Part shown: positions 27,792 to 42,400 of the stretch, piece after piece
Numbering within the stretch: the first letter of the stretch is position 1
How the letters are laid out: the number at the start of each line of letters is the position of its first letter
From: Ptychodera flava
Lineage: Eukaryota; Hemichordata; Enteropneusta; Ptychoderidae
NCBI RefSeq assembly: GCF_041260155.1
Contig: NC_091935.1
Coordinates: 8,397,501 to 8,461,500 of the forward strand
DNA length: 64,000 nt
Direction: 5' to 3'
Made by a program: the position numbers and the translations under genes
The notes under the pieces: model-generated
The model's input: only the letters and a program-made list of their open reading frames with translations
What the model was told of the DNA's origin: nothing
The model's database searches: none

Positions 27792-30700
27792 ATAATTTTG
27801 TCAATTGTAAATTTATGTTGAAAGTCATACATATGCTGCTTTTTTGCAATTTATCGAAATATGCAATCCAGACTGGTGCTTTTAGGAACAAAATGAATAT
27901 GATTATTAATCACATAACGTTACCAAGATGGGAAAATCAACTGAAAATGGGAAAAGAAGATAAATCGCTCGTGCTTTTGGTTAGTATGATAGTTCACCTT
28001 GTAAATTCCTGACCAAATCAAATGGCCGTCGCAGCAAGTTTACCAACCATAATGTTAATTGGCGTGACTGTTAATTGGACAGTGAGCTAGAAGTACTTCA
28101 GTGCTGAATCCAAAAGGTGAGCGTCTGCAGTTACAACACTGACACGGGGCTCAAGTATATGTAACAAACAAAACTCGGTCTTGGATCTTAACTTGTTTTC
28201 TAAGCCTGCAGTCTACAGTGTCTGGCGGCCATCAAGATCCCACGCCAAATATGCGGTCGACATGTATAGAACGTTATTTTTTCTTTAGTCAGAAAATGTA
28301 ACTAAAGGTATTACCAACGGTGAAAGCAATTTAGTGAGGCAAGTCACTTGTCCGTGGTAAATTGATCCTCGAATACTGTGAACTTATCAAGTTTTGGCAT
28401 TAAAAAAGTCGATCACATCCTCTACTTGTACATTGGGTTATTTATTGGTTGAAAGTTAAAGTCATGAATTAAAAAATATCAAGTGTTGGTTTTAGGATTC
28501 GCAGTCACAGTCATCAGACTATAGTGACAACATAGCATCAGACCGCAAAAAAATTTTCGTAGATCACATCGGAAGGAGCGATGAATGATTTCAAGATTTT
28601 GTGTTCAGAGATTTCATATCTTTATTCGTATTCCTTCTGAGGAACGGAGCGCCCTCGAGCGACGGATCTCAGGGTATATAGTCATGATGCTAGAAATTCA
28701 AACAAAATGTTTAGTGGCAGTGCTCCATGCCAAACTGTTGTGTCAGTTAGTGATCTGTGTCGCCCATATGTTTTATTGTGTCCACTGGGACTTTGACTGT
28801 CGCTCATTGTGTTTCGTCGTTCTTGCACTGAAGTGTAATCAAAAGTTGAAATTTGAATTTTAGGACAAATATCAAGTTCATTTTTTGCAGATTATTGAGA
28901 GAACAATGGCGTCATTTGCAACAGTAATTTTGACATGTAAATTATTTTGCACAGGGGAGGGTCACTTTTTTCGATTGGGGAAATGGGAGGGTTTGCTTTT
29001 TTTTGTGCATGCAGTTCATGAAAAGCAACAGTCCACCCCTCTTTAATTCTAGCGAGGCCCTTAAGTAGGTCAGTTTTCTAGTGATTTAGGAAGTAGGAAC
29101 TAACCTACAGGAGTGTAGGACACTCGTTCGTACATCACCCTGTGAAAGGTCTCAAACAGTTTAATATGCCTTATCACAGAGTGATGTACGAGTCATCTAT
29201 CTTTATTTATTGTGCCGCAACATCTTTCGAATATAAAGCAAAACTCTGTTTTCAGAGAAAGACAGAAACAGACAGAAGCTATAAAAAAGTGTCCCTTTCT
29301 TTAAAGCTTTTAGAAGCTGACACTAAGTAAGTAAGTAAGTAAGTAAGTAATGTAAGTTACGTTTTCAAAGAAAATGAGAGCATACATAAATGTCCCTCCT
29401 CTAGCATTCGTTTTATAACACTAATTAAAGATAGTATCATTGTGATCTTCCAGCGTACGGCTGACGCCATGTTTCGGTTTATTTAACGTGAGAAGTACGA
29501 TTTCTAGTAAAAGTTGTAGTACAATATTAATTGACGATTGTGTCCGGGCTCTTTCTTGAACAGGACATACCAGGGCCTTCAACTTTTACAAAAACGCACA
29601 CACAATAGTAATTAAAAAACCCACACACACAACACATAACGGTAGACACACATATGGCAAAACGTTTCAAGACCAAAAATTAAATTTTAAAATATCATTA
29701 TTGGCCAATATTTAAAGGATCTGTTAAATATTCAAAAGAAAATGATGGGTCAAAATGTGTGGTGATAACCCGCTATTTTTCTGTAAATGACTTTTTTATG
29801 CATGTGTGGTAGCCCTTTTCGAACTATAAATATCTTCAATAAGGAAGCTCCATATGAATTCAAATGTTCTCACTTTTGTTTGAAAAATTGAAGCGACCAA
29901 AGAATTTCTTAAATCGCCTTGAGAAAATAAGCGGGAGCGAAATTAGTCGTTCCTGTGACAATAACGTAATGTATGAATATTGAGTTTTTCGAGAAAGATT
30001 ACATGCTTCTCCAAAACTTTGGAATTAGCTATCACACAGCCACAAATTATTCAACAAAACATTTCGAAGAAACTAAAACAGAAAGGATATGTTCATTCAA
30101 CTATGATGTTGGGTCTCATTCACAACAAAACGTATACCCTCACCATTTAATCACCGCCATTCGAAAAAAGGGGGTCTGAAGGTGCATAGCTCGTCCCCTC
30201 GGACGAAAGATACTTTCCTCAAACTTTTTAAACGCCATATTAGATTATATGATGGTTGAAAAATTAAAGATACCCATACAACACGCAATGACAATCTTGA
30301 AGAAATAACAATGACTAATCTAGTCTTTTTTTATTTTTTTTTCAAATTTTAAATCCCTTTTTAAATTGAACAGACAATCACTTTTTTCGGAAACAGAACC
30401 ATTTAAATTGCACTTATCAGCATGCTACTTCTTCATATATCAATGAACTAAGCGGACCTACTTTTTAATAAACAGCTTGCTAAACGGGACTATATTGTTA
30501 TTTGACTGGATGAATTCTTATCGTTGCTGTTTGTTTTAAAGATTGCAAATAAGTCGTGATTACTGGAATCTTTTATATCTCCCTGGCGAGATGACGTCTC
30601 CAGATGCTATAGACAGTGTTTCGAAATTAATTCCACGTTGAGCAGAAACACGGGAACTTGATCGACGTTGTGATAGACGATCCAGTCAAGTTCAACTTGA

Positions 30701-32968
30701 AGATACTAGACTTTTGCTGCAAGACTATATCCGTGTATTCTAGTAAAGTGCACAGAAAGTTGTTTACGCGCTTTTTCCACAATCGTGACTGTGAAATTAT
30801 TTCAATAGAAAACACGCATGCGTAGTTTGGGACCATGGATAATTGAAATACAGAGTGAGGAGGGTTGACTCGATTTCCAATGTTGGACGCAAATTGGCAC
30901 TTGTAGACTTGTCGAGCTCTGCAAGGCAAAACGGACACTCGATCAAATTCAGGCACTTAGTTCTGTTCTGTAAATTTTTGGTATTTTTCAGTATTTTTAT
31001 TTCGTGTAGTTTAGTCCGTATAGTTTCTTGTTCGACTCACAGCAGAATCCCAAAATATCTTGTACATTGTATGTAACTATATCCTGCACATGTGGAATGG
31101 CCATTGTTGTTGTTGACAAAAGAATTCAAGTCCGGGCTTGAATGTTATTTTGGATAATATCAATGTAAAATTGTGCACATATTGTTTGTGTTGATAAGCT
31201 GAATGCATACTTTAGACTTTATCACGCTGTAGGCAGTTGGACAAGGAACTGCAGTCGCTGTTTGCTGAACCAATGCAAATAATATGCAAAATATGTAAAA
31301 TTATGTAAATTACCGAAAATTCTAGTCGCTAAGGGAGGTTCTGCCCATCTTGGCAATTTGCAACAGGCTACGGCCCTGCATTTCAAAGTGACTTTGTGTC
31401 AGTGTGATGCCGCATATTTTCAAATCTCCTATGTCAAGTTCAGTGTCCTGCATCTAAGTCCCAAATTCCTTCAGTCTCTCCGAGTCTTAATTTTTTTTCC
31501 GGGGGGGGGGGGAACTCATAGGTCATGGGTGGAGTACTTTCTCGAATGTCACATATTAAGTGACTTTAAGGTATTTATCCTTTGAACCTTGCATTTGTTT
31601 TAGCATAAGCAAAAGAACGAACAAAAAACAAACAAACAAACAATCTAACCATCCAGGGAAAAAAATGTTTTCGTTTTTTCTTGTTTGTATGTATGTATGT
31701 TTGTTTGGTTGGTTGGTTTTGGTTTAGTCTCCCTGGTGTAGAGCAGACCCTGGTACAATAGCACGCATACATCACATCGCACTTGCCTCCATATTCAAAC
31801 GTACATTCGGAAGTATCAGTTGAAACGATTGACGGACGGCACATAATGAATGAATGTGGCTTCATTATAAGAAACGCCAACCTATGATAAATCTATTAAC
31901 CGAAGTCAGTTGTTGGAAGTTCAATAAAACAAATTGCGTCCGAATGCATAATAATATGGGGCGTCACCGCGTTTTGTGCCTAATGTCACTTTTTTGCAAA
32001 TATTCTCTAAAGTTTCAGAAATTGATTAACTCAAGATTGATACATTGGTGGGGTTCACTTGTTTGCGGGTTTAAAGTATTAATTTTGGTAAGAGAGAAAT
32101 TTAAATTTATGCCAATATTTGCAAATTACCGGATTTCTTGGCTTCTTTAATTCACCTGGTTTGAACACTTTAAAAGAATATAACTACACTGTGGCTGGAT
32201 CAAACTGTGTGAAATTTTCACATTTCATTATTGAAAAACTGTAGTTATACAAAAACACGTTTGTTAGCAATAAAGTACTTACAGTGGGAATAAGAATCAT
32301 TTCAAGGAGCGTTTCCATGATTTCAACACTTTGCATAACATCAGTCTTTCGATACCTGAGAATAGATAATGAAAAAAATCAAAAACGTCGTTTTTTCCCG
32401 ACGCAAACTGTAGTTTCAAATTATATATATTAGAATTTGCAAAAAGCAAAGTTTTTGGCTTTCATAAAATTATGTTTAGTATTAATACCACCCGTTTAAT
32501 TACCGTTCACAACTGCTACCTCCAACTTGACCGGGGCACCGACGACTGCATGAATTGATGGACATTTTAAACTTTCGTCTGTCTCGTGAAACTTGAACGA
32601 GAGTCTTAAAAATTATATATTTATATTTTGTTTCTATATCAACATATTTTTGAAATCATGGAGAAGCTGGAGCCCTTAAATGACGTCCTCCTTCGACCTA
32701 CAGCGCAAGGAGGAGGCAAAATAAGAAACGAGAAAATCGTGCAAAAAAGAAGTCGAAATCTTTTACTATAGGCAAATAGAAGTAAATATTGAGTTTGACC
32801 CCAATATACGAACCTTTATCCTTGGAGTAAACTATTGCTACCACACTAAAGTTCAGATTCTCTGCTTTAAGAAAATATACAATCTTGGGGGTTTCATGTC
32901 ATTTTTGATGCGAAATTGCTTTGAATCGAAAGTTAAGAGCAGCGTCAATCATTTCATGTAAACTCAAC
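27792..32968. other. Gene-poor spacer
   Basis: No convincing exon is seen on either strand; the open frames are short and without family motifs. It contains an AAGT microsatellite at 29324-29350 and a G-run fragment near 31500 that resembles the end of the TIR element at 2395. A short GAGCGACGGATCT motif at 28657 recurs in a small hairpin near 23155-23210. Confidence 0.45.
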
Positions 32969-32971
32969 TAA

Positions 32972-34148
32972 GGGACTGGTCAGTTTCTTCAGCCTGGGGG
33001 GGCGGTGGATTCATGGGGGTGTCACCCTGTTTTTGACTTTGGTGATAGGGGGGGGGGTCACCATGTTTTGAAATGCCCAATAGGGGGGGGGGTCAGTGTG
33101 ATTTTGAATTTTGACACAGGCTCATCATTGCCTAAAATGCTAGTGTCAGCCACAAATGTCATCATCAGTTCATCATTCAGTTGTATTTTTCGGCGCGCCC
33201 TTCGGGCGCGTAACTTTAATAATCAGTTATATTTTTCAGCACGCCCAACTTTAATATATCAAGCATACATACATCAGAGATATCTGTATGTTCAATATTT
33301 TTCAGCGTGCTCTTCATTAAGCTCATTATTTTAATATATCAGACATTTTTCAGCACGCCCTTCAGGTGCATGACTTTAATATACAAGGCATATATATCAG
33401 AGATATCAGGATGTTTCATATTTTTCGGCGCGCCCTTCGGGCGCCATACTTCAATAAATCAGAGATATCTTGATGTTTGCTACGTGAAAGTGTACCATTA
33501 TGAAATGTGCATTTCATATGAAAAGGATAACAAATTCTGATACTTTTCTCTTCTCTCTATGAGAATTAAGTATGAAACCTGCACAAATATTTCACAATAT
33601 ATAATACAGTGACTTATTTTAGAGATAGAAAAATGACAAGATATCTTTCCTTCTCATTGATGCAATTATTTTCCTTTGTTTCACAGGTTTTCTGTAGAAA
33701 GATACTTTATTATGAACAAAATAACAGTTAAAAAAGGCAGTTTTTGTCATTATTAGCTGTGCTTTTATGGTTTCAATGTTACAAGGAAAGGTCCTCTCAG
33801 ACACTGTACACATCAGATTTGGCTAAAATAGCTCTCTATGGCTTCTCAGGAGATTTAATTGGATGGTTGGCAAGTCTTAACACCCATCAAAGTTTTTGAT
33901 TCACTGCTTTTTCCTCTTTGATATTAATGATTGACATCCTTTCTGTACAACAGTTCAGGACATCTGGTTAAGCATAGAAAGTGTGAAATACATTCACAGC
34001 TCATTCAAAATACAGCTCATTCAAAATGTACTGTATTCAAACTTTAAGATTGACACTTTGAAATTCCTATCTTACAACTGACATGTCAACAATTTCATTA
34101 AAACATAGAATGACTATTTAAAATATATGTAAAATCTAATATGTATAC

Positions 34149-34182
<34 letters not shown>

Positions 34183-34367
34183 CATGTCCACTTTTTGTTT
34201 ACCTATGTCGCGCCCAGGGGATGTCACCCTGTTTTCGAATTTGGAATGGGGGGGGGGGTCACCCTGTTTTCAAAATTTGGAATGGGGGGGGTCAGCCACT
34301 TTTTGACGTCGGCAAAAAATAATCCACCGCCCCCCCCCCCCCCCAGGCCGAAGAAATGACCAGTCCC
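32972..34367. mobile_element. PIF/Harbinger-like non-autonomous element, 1.4 kb
   Basis: The terminal inverted repeats start GGGACTGGTCA and run through CTTC.GCCTGGGGG to GGCGGTGGAT, about 40 bp. TAA lies on both sides (32969-32971 and 34368-34370), the 3-bp TWA duplication of the PIF/Harbinger superfamily. Inside each end sit same-direction G-run blocks containing GTCACCCTGTTTT (five or so). The middle holds a small satellite at 33178-33476 and an AT run at 34149-34180. No transposase is encoded. Confidence 0.75.
33178..33476 (+). repeat. Degenerate tandem satellite with GC-rich hairpins
   Basis: About five irregular units carry TTTTTCGGCGCGCCCTTCGG or a decayed form, then ACTTTAATA and CAGAGATATC. 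The GCGCGCCC..GGGCGCG parts can pair with themselves. The array lies inside the Harbinger-like element. Confidence 0.65.
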
Positions 34368-34454
34368 TAAAACCATGCCAAAATCAGAGTGTACGGAACG
34401 GAGGGAATAGACTGGGTGGGGAAGGAGTTGCTGTGGCTGGACTGAAAAAACCGA

Positions 34455-34598
34455 TGCAGCCCAGTCACAAGATAATTCTAAAAATCCTCTCTGCGCCTAC
34501 GTGCCCCATAGACCGTCTTCTCAAGCCTATGCACAGACGTCTACTACACGTCGGCGCAGAGCAGATTTTTAGAAAATACGTGACTGTGATACAGCCCA
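34455..34598. repeat. Hairpin MITE-like inverted repeat
   Basis: The left arm has CAGTCAC then TTCTAAAAATC.TCTGCGCC.ACGTG, and the right arm is its reverse complement ending GTGACTG. The arms are about 45 bp and are separated by about 50 bp. Confidence 0.6.
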
Positions 34599-35024
34599 CG
34601 CTCATGAGTTCCTGCACGTCATGTGACAGCCACCTATCACTACGATGGTAATGCTGCCAGGCCCGCTACTGGTAGTTCTGGTGACGTACTCGTATCCGAT
34701 CGTGATCGTTGAAAATGATGCATGTCGTTTTTATCCCAGTCATATGCTAACTATGTCATGTTTTACGTGCATGGTCGATCAACTGAGACGGAATTGCACA
34801 AATTTTACAGTCGTGTTTCATAAACCTTGCATACCTAGTGTCACATTGATGCTGATAAACCTCAGTTGAGTCGCTTTTACATATCTCTAAAATTTCACCT
34901 GCAGCACTTCTACTGAGCCATCCTGCACTCGATGAGGGAGGATCGAGGACTGGAACCATCGTGTTTACGTTGTTGTACAATGACCTTTGTTAACCCCTGC
35001 TATGGAAGGCGTTGTCCCTATTAA

Positions 35025-35061
35025 CCAATCAGATTTTAACAGTGAACGGCTGGCAGCCAAT
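35025..35061 (+). promoter_or_regulatory. Twin CCAAT boxes upstream of threonine dehydratase
   Basis: CCAATCAGA at 35025 and CCAATCAGA at 35057 are in the same orientation and 32 bp apart, close to three helical turns. This is the usual geometry of paired NF-Y sites. They lie about 400 bp upstream of the donor that closes a likely 5' UTR exon at 35459. Confidence 0.45.
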
Positions 35062-35199
35062 CAGAGTTAAGCCGTATCCATATTGTGAAACGTACTGTTG
35101 TTGTGCGAAAGCTGCTCGATAGCTTGTGTTTTGATGTCAAATTCATCGGTCTATCAAACAATTTTCCATCGTTTTTCGAGCCACTAACAACAACTATAG

Positions 35200-35459
35200 C
35201 ACCTAGCACGCATGAAATTGACATTAATCACTCCAACATCGAACGTTGTGCGTGAAGACTGAAGCAAAGAGATCTACAAAGGTACCAAAGGCTGGTGTGT
35301 GCGTCATCGGTATTAAAACTTCACCCGGCTTGTACCAGTTTGCGCTTTTGACCACCGAGAGTGTAGGACACTTGCTACTGCGTTTTCATCATTTACAAGG
35401 TCACTGAGCAGAGCGGTACACAGTTCAGATAAACCCAAAGTACTACATTGCGTACACAG
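35200..35459 (+). other. Probable non-coding first exon of threonine dehydratase (left edge approximate)
   Basis: CACAG followed by gtaagt at 35460 is a strong donor. The next clear acceptor is directly before the start codon at 36427, preceded by a T-rich tract. The transcription start is not visible, so the left edge is a guess. Confidence 0.35.
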
Positions 35460-36426
35460 GTAAGTTCAACGTTTGTTAATGTATAACCATGGGATTAAGG
35501 CAGCCTAGAAAAACCAAAACGCCGTTGATGTTTTGCGAACGATACTGCACAGGCTTGATTGACACTTGCGGCAGATGTTTGTCCGAGGTCCAAGCACCAT
35601 CTATCTTGTCAACTTCACCACTAATCGTAAACATCCACCCAAGTTTGTCACGGCAGCTACGGTCACATCAGTGAAAGTCATAAACGCTTTTCTGCCGCAA
35701 ATCAAGGAAGAAATCGGTCCTGGACATTTTAAAAAGTGAAATCGTACTCATACTGGGCTACTATGCCGATTTGACCGAGCGATGGCACAAGGTCGTATTC
35801 CAACTGGCGCAGTAACAAGACAATATTTTGGTGTATTTCTACCTACTGATCATAATTTTACCGTTTAATTTGGACTGCAAGTCGATGGTGACAGATTTTT
35901 CGATGAAATGACGGTACCCATCTCGCCTAGTATCGTTATCAAATTTTTAACCCAAATTTAACCTTCGAGCTCGCTGAAGGTGAACTCATGTTATAGACAT
36001 TTACAAGATGAAAGCGATACGGTTGAGTGAAAAACAAGGCCAGTGCCGTCATTCAAATGCCAGTATGCCTGCTGATAGTTTGAAACAATGAAAGTATGTT
36101 TGTTCTGTATTTTATTTCCCTTTTCCCCCATAGGAAATCTTTCGCAAAAAGTTTTAATACTCAACCTCGGAAACTATATAATAAAGGGAGCAAATTAGCA
36201 CCTAGATCCCATTGATCTTTTCTCAAGGATATGCATAAATATTGATCTCATGCTTCTTTGTAATTGAAGGTGATAATCTAAGTTTTATTGGCAATCTGTT
36301 TCACTAAAAGTTCACAGTATAAATTTGTATAGTGTTAGGAAAGAAGTTTTATGAAGAAATGCCAAAGTGAATCTTCATAGTGTAACATATTACTATCTCT
36401 TTTACAATTATACGATTAAACACCAG

Positions 36427-39400
36427 ATGAAAACAGAAGCAAACAAAATGCCCACAGCTGAAGATTCTCTTGAGAAACCTGTCAACGGAGTGGTTAATTC
36501 TAAAAACCATGACGACAACGAAGAAGAATTGAAAGATGAATTTTGTGATCCAGAGAATCCTATTGTGGTACGATTTCAGGATGTCAGCGCTGCTGCGTAC
36601 AAAATCAAAAATGGCATTCAAAGGACACCATGCCAAGTAAGTGCTCTTTAAACTGTACACCCCCTTTTGCTTGTAAACAGGTCCACAATGACCATTAATA
36701 ACAATTGCTTTGGACTAATCCATAGTGGTGAAAGGGTTGAACTCGCCAAAGTGATATCTTCTTTCGAGTTTGAGATTCTTTGTACACAGTCATGCATCTT
36801 CAAGGTCATCTGGGGTCATTGATCTTTTGCTAAAACCCATTTTGTGTTCATTGAAGAAAGGATTCCTTTGTAAGACTAGGGAATAAGGATTGTATGCAGA
36901 TTAAATACTGTGATTCTGAGAAGAAAAACATTCTTTTGACCAATCACGGTGCATTATACAAATCAGACCATCAGACTTTTTAGGCCTATTGCCATGGCGT
37001 CACTAAGGCCCAGCCCAACAGAGAAGTTTTGAGAAAGTGAATGACAAAATACCTCAAGAAATTAACAATCATTTGTGTGACATCAAATATATTCTACTGA
37101 GTACATGTATTCTAAAACTCAACTGTATCTGTATTTCCTGCCAAACAGTATCACTTCCCCATCTACCCAGTCAGGAAAAGCAGTATTGAGCCAAAACCTA
37201 AAGGGTTTTTATACATTAGGCTAAATTGTCTGTTATAGCAGCTTTAGTCCATAAAAATTATGCTTACAGTATCTTCATTTTCAGGGACCTTCAACTATTC
37301 AGTTTTTGTGAAAAAATGCATCACATAAGGCATGTTGCGTTTCAATCACACCAGTTTTAATAAACTTTTGACCTGATGGTGAAATATTAACTTGGCAGGA
37401 CAAGGATGTACTGTTGATTGTGTAACAAACTTATGATCAGTTGGCTCACTATTCCTATAGGAATTTTTTTAAGGATATTTAATTTTTTCCCATTCCAGAG
37501 ATCACACATGTCAGCAATGACTGGTGTTGAGATATTTTTCAAGAAGGAATTTTTGCAGTACACTGGAAGGTAAAGGAAGTGATCCTTTTCTCCTATGACG
37601 CAATTTTTCCGGAATCAGTCTATAGCGACACAACTTAATTTCCTGGAAATGGCTCAGAGACATATGATGTCAAAAGTATTACATTGCTTAGTTGGTTTCC
37701 AGATCTGGTATTCCAGCAATGTACAAATTTAATAAAAAATAACCATTAAAAAACAACAACAGAGTAACAAAATTTGAAAAAAACAAAACTAAATGGTTAC
37801 ATAATTGCAAGTGGATTTGTAGGGCAAATTGTGAATTAAAAGATAGCAAAGTGTACATATTAAATGTTGATTGATAAGTAAATTGATATGTTGTTATGGA
37901 TTTAAACTATGACAAGGAAACCGTATTCCAAGCATAGGGCACTCTGTCTAAATTGTTACAACCGCCACTGTGAGACCAATGTCATTTCCAAATTTAAGTC
38001 CCATACATATACTTTCTTGGAAAACTCTCTTAAAGAATGAAAGTCACACATTAGTCCAAGTCTCTTGACCAACACCTGCCTTCTCATTTAATTCCCCGTA
38101 CCACACACAAAACAGTACCAACACCTCTTGTTGTGATTTTGGACCAATGACGTCATGACCTTTCCCGTGCAGGAATGACCATAAATGATCATATATGTTC
38201 TTTGTACGTAATAAGGGTAGGGCCTTGATTATACGTGCCACACACAAAGCACCCACGGACCAATTTGTAAATAACAAGTGTTACAATTACATCACTGATA
38301 AAGAGGAAGTGCCGATATTAAGTTTTCATGGGCGACAGAAGAATTTGCGGAGGAATTCTAGTATCAGCTTTTACCGAGTGTACAGTGTATCGTGAGCAGA
38401 TGTCGAAAACATTATAATCATTGACCACTTTGGTTGATAACAATACTGGTATGGTCTTGCCTGTAACAACATGTCAATATTGTAAACATCCCATATGTTT
38501 TCTCAATAAATGTGTATAAATAGTTCACCTTACAAGGTCACCAAACCTAAAATTATGCTGGTATTTGTGCTTTTGTCATTTGACCTTGTAATTGGCACAA
38601 ACTGTCTCACCTTTGAAAAAAATTTGATTTTCTGATATAACAGATAATTTTCTTTTCAAATTTTGCCCAGCTTCAAAGAAAGGGGAGCCCGCTATACATT
38701 GCTGATGTTACCACAAGAACAGAAGCAGCGTGGAGTCATTGCGGCATCGGCTGGAAATCATGCATTGGCGCTGTCGTATCATGGCAAAGATCTTGGTATT
38801 CCTGTCTTTGTTGTCATGCCAATCATTGCTCCTATTATGAAAATCAGCCTGTGCAAACAACATGGTGCTAATGTCATTGTAACTGGTGCTGATTTAGGAG
38901 AGGTAATCATTTACTTTGTAAATTCTTACAATTGAAGGTAGAATGTGCCGGGGGGGGGGGGGTGGGGGGGTGGGGGGGGGAGAGATATTCAGACTCAAAT
39001 TCTTACGATTCTTTTGTGATCTACCACTTTGGGAGCTTGCTTTAAAGCCCTGGGAGTAAGAAAAATCTTTACCATCTTAGTTTTTGGAAAATCAATTTTT
39101 TATTTTTCCCCATGTAGTTAATAGAGGGATTTTAATGGCAGCCATTTTGAATTTTAGATCTCAGTAAATGTTAGGTAATGTGTTTCTTTAGTACCAAAGT
39201 TTGCATGGTGACACCTGAATCTTTATTTGGTAAGAACATGGTGGAAGGTTTCATAGCGGAAAATCTGATCAAACGTTTAAGTCTTTCACTTTCAAGGCAT
39301 GTACTACCTTAAAAGTTGTTTTACAAATCTACTACAGTAAGTACTCTGCAGGTGCACCACATGTGAGTCAGAAATAAGTGGCATTCCATTCGACTACACC

Positions 39401-42400
39401 AGGTGCAGAATTCAAATATTAATCTATTGTCTGGAGGAGGAAATAGACGGGAAATTCTGGGAATAATGTTGATACGTACAGTGACCAAACAATAGGCATA
39501 GTTGAATTGCATAGTGTGTCTGATCTGTCTGTATACAATATCCAACTTCCATGAATATGGGAAGTGTACATCTATATTGACATTATACAAGCAGAAATCA
39601 TGATATTTTTTCTTATTTTATAGTCCAAGAAATATGCAATGAAACTAGCTCAGGAGAAAGGTCTACAATACATAAATGGGTGAGTTGTGAAAGTTATGTA
39701 TGTTTTAAGAAAACAGGGAAGTAAGTCTCGTATTCTATTATACGGTAAAGAAAGCCTGATTTATAATTGACCAACAATTCATGTTGATATGTTGGAGTAC
39801 CATAATATGCTAATATCTGAGTTGATATGATTTGCATAATCCTCAGCACATGCCGTGATATCACATGATGACATGTTAACAATAACACAGTGTCGGAGTG
39901 CAAGGCTGCAGTAGAGAGATGAAAACTACAGATGATTGATCACGTTTATCAAACAAAATTAATGCCTAGCCTATGAAATACAAGGAGATTTTTGAAAACA
40001 GTGAAAACATTGTTTTAGAATATTGATCGGCTTAATTCATGGAAGACTGAAGCCTGGAAATGTGCAGCAGCTCGTAAGGTTATTGGTAGCTCCATGTTTT
40101 TATCCAGTTGATTGTCAATATTTACAACAACTTTAGGAGTCTTAAACTGGGGCCATTCTCTGCCCGATTAGCTGTTGGGGATTAAGTCAATATTAAAGAA
40201 CAATCAGAGCTTCCGAGATGCTTCGTATTAGCCCACTGAGGCACTGCAAATAAGTCTGAGAGTGCATGAATGTGTCGAATTTGAATATTTATTTTAACCT
40301 AGGCATTTGTTTGTTGTATACACTGTAAGATTTCATTGTTGAATTTCCAAACTTGCAGGTATGACCATCCACACATCCTGGCAGGGCAGGGAACTATGGG
40401 ATTGGAAATTGTTGAACAAGTGCCTGACATTGACGCTGTTGTCGTACCAGTAGGGGGAGCGGGGTTAATTGCTGGAACGGCCTTGGCCGTTAAGAGTCTG
40501 TATCCACACATACAAGTCATTGTAAGTTGAATGGTGAAATTATAAACTTTTTTGTTTATGTTCAAACATGAAGATATCAAAATCTTGGAAACCCACACAA
40601 GGTTGTCCTGTGTTTATTCTCAATAGTTTTCAGCTGATAAACGTTGTGAGGTTGTCATTCTTGTGAACAAAACTTTAAGATAAATGTAACATTGAGAATC
40701 AGTTGTTGTTAAACATAATTATCTGACATGTGTCTATATTGACACATAAAATTTATGTTAATGGTTAATTTGTACCGATAATTAGTTCTTTGAAAACTTC
40801 AAGTGTTCAAGGCCCGGCCAGTAGAAACAACATACATGTATAATCCTAAAACTCTTCCCATGTGTGTATCTAAGTATCTGTTTTGCATTGTAGTTATAGT
40901 GTATTTTGTCATTCTTGTCACAGAAAATGGAAGGATAGAGATGTGTGTTTGCATTATAGACATCAGAGTGTATTTTGTTACTTTTTCTCACAGGGAGCAG
41001 AAGCAGAGAGATGTGCAAGTTTCAAAGCAGCCATCGATGCTGGTCATCCAGTCTACACAAAAGTTTCTTCCACTCTTGCAGATGGTAAATCTCACTTTAT
41101 TTTCTGTACTAGAAACATGCATTATTGATTCATTTTGAAGATAAGGATTGTTTTTTCTAGTTGAACAACAGGACAAACTGTTATCACTGAAATTGTATAT
41201 CATGATGTCGGAGTCCCCTGAAAAATAAAATTAACAAAATTATGACTTTCAATTTACATTTACACCAATAAAAGGACAATCAGTCTGTCAGAGTTACGTA
41301 CATCTAAATTCTAAAAATCTAAAATTGTTGTATAGAGAGTAAAAAATGCTAATGTCTTACAGAAATTGTACATTTCAAAACAAAAACAAACAAATATGAA
41401 GGGAGGCCTGGGATTGAGGGGGTTGTCTTTAAATTACAGTGTTAAACAAAATGCACTGATGTGTATCAAAATCATGGATAACATACCAAAGCAAAGTAGG
41501 TCAGATAACCTTCATGTTTCACAGGTTTAATTGACGATGACCTACAATGTATACTTGGCAGTCCTCTTTAAATGAAATAGTCAAGGTCAAGTCCTAGGAG
41601 TTCTGCACGGGGCTTTATAACGGTACAATGTAGCGTAGTTTTTACTGAAATGAGGTACTTATAACTTTCTCCAGGTCTGGCAGTACCAACAGTTGGAGTC
41701 AATGCTTTCGCCACAGCCAGACCACTGGTTGACAAAGTTGTGACGGTCAGGTAAGTGGTCACTTTTCTTGTTTGAGGACACGCCAATGATCATGGCTTGC
41801 TGGCAACTATAGTGTTGTCACACATGTATCGTTTGAAATTCATTAACAAATGGAAAAATAGCTGTCTTGATATCTGTACTTCAAACTTGGTAAAAATCAA
41901 ACCACAAAAGATTGTATCTCCTTTTGACTGTATTTCTTTTTCACTTAATTGTCAAGTCATATCATTTGTTTCGGTATTTGCTCCTGTTGCAGTGAGGACT
42001 ACATTGCTTTAGCCATCCTCCGGCTGATAGAACTGGAAAAGGCTGTGGTTGAAGGGGCTGGTGCTACAGGGTTGGCGGCCATATTGGCAGGCAAACTTCC
42101 AGAATTGGAGGGTAAAAAGTGAGTATGATGTCACTGTGATGTCATCACACACTGTCATCACTCTTTTCTGTGTGTTTGATGTGTTTTCTTCCATGTTGGT
42201 CTGATTATAAAAATGTTAAACCATTTTACTTTGTGAGTGTTCTATTATCAGCAATTTACAATTTGGCAATCTTTTTTATGACCAATTTTTTCCACTCAAA
42301 TCACTTCCTGATAGTAATTTCGCTATGATCAAATTTCATGATCTCATTGTTGTTGCACTATGATAAAAAAGTACGGTGTTATTCCATATTTATTTGATGT

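Noticed and set aside
30627-30956. 109-codon minus-strand frame in the spacer
   Set aside because: No recognised domain and no splice or promoter context; treated as chance.
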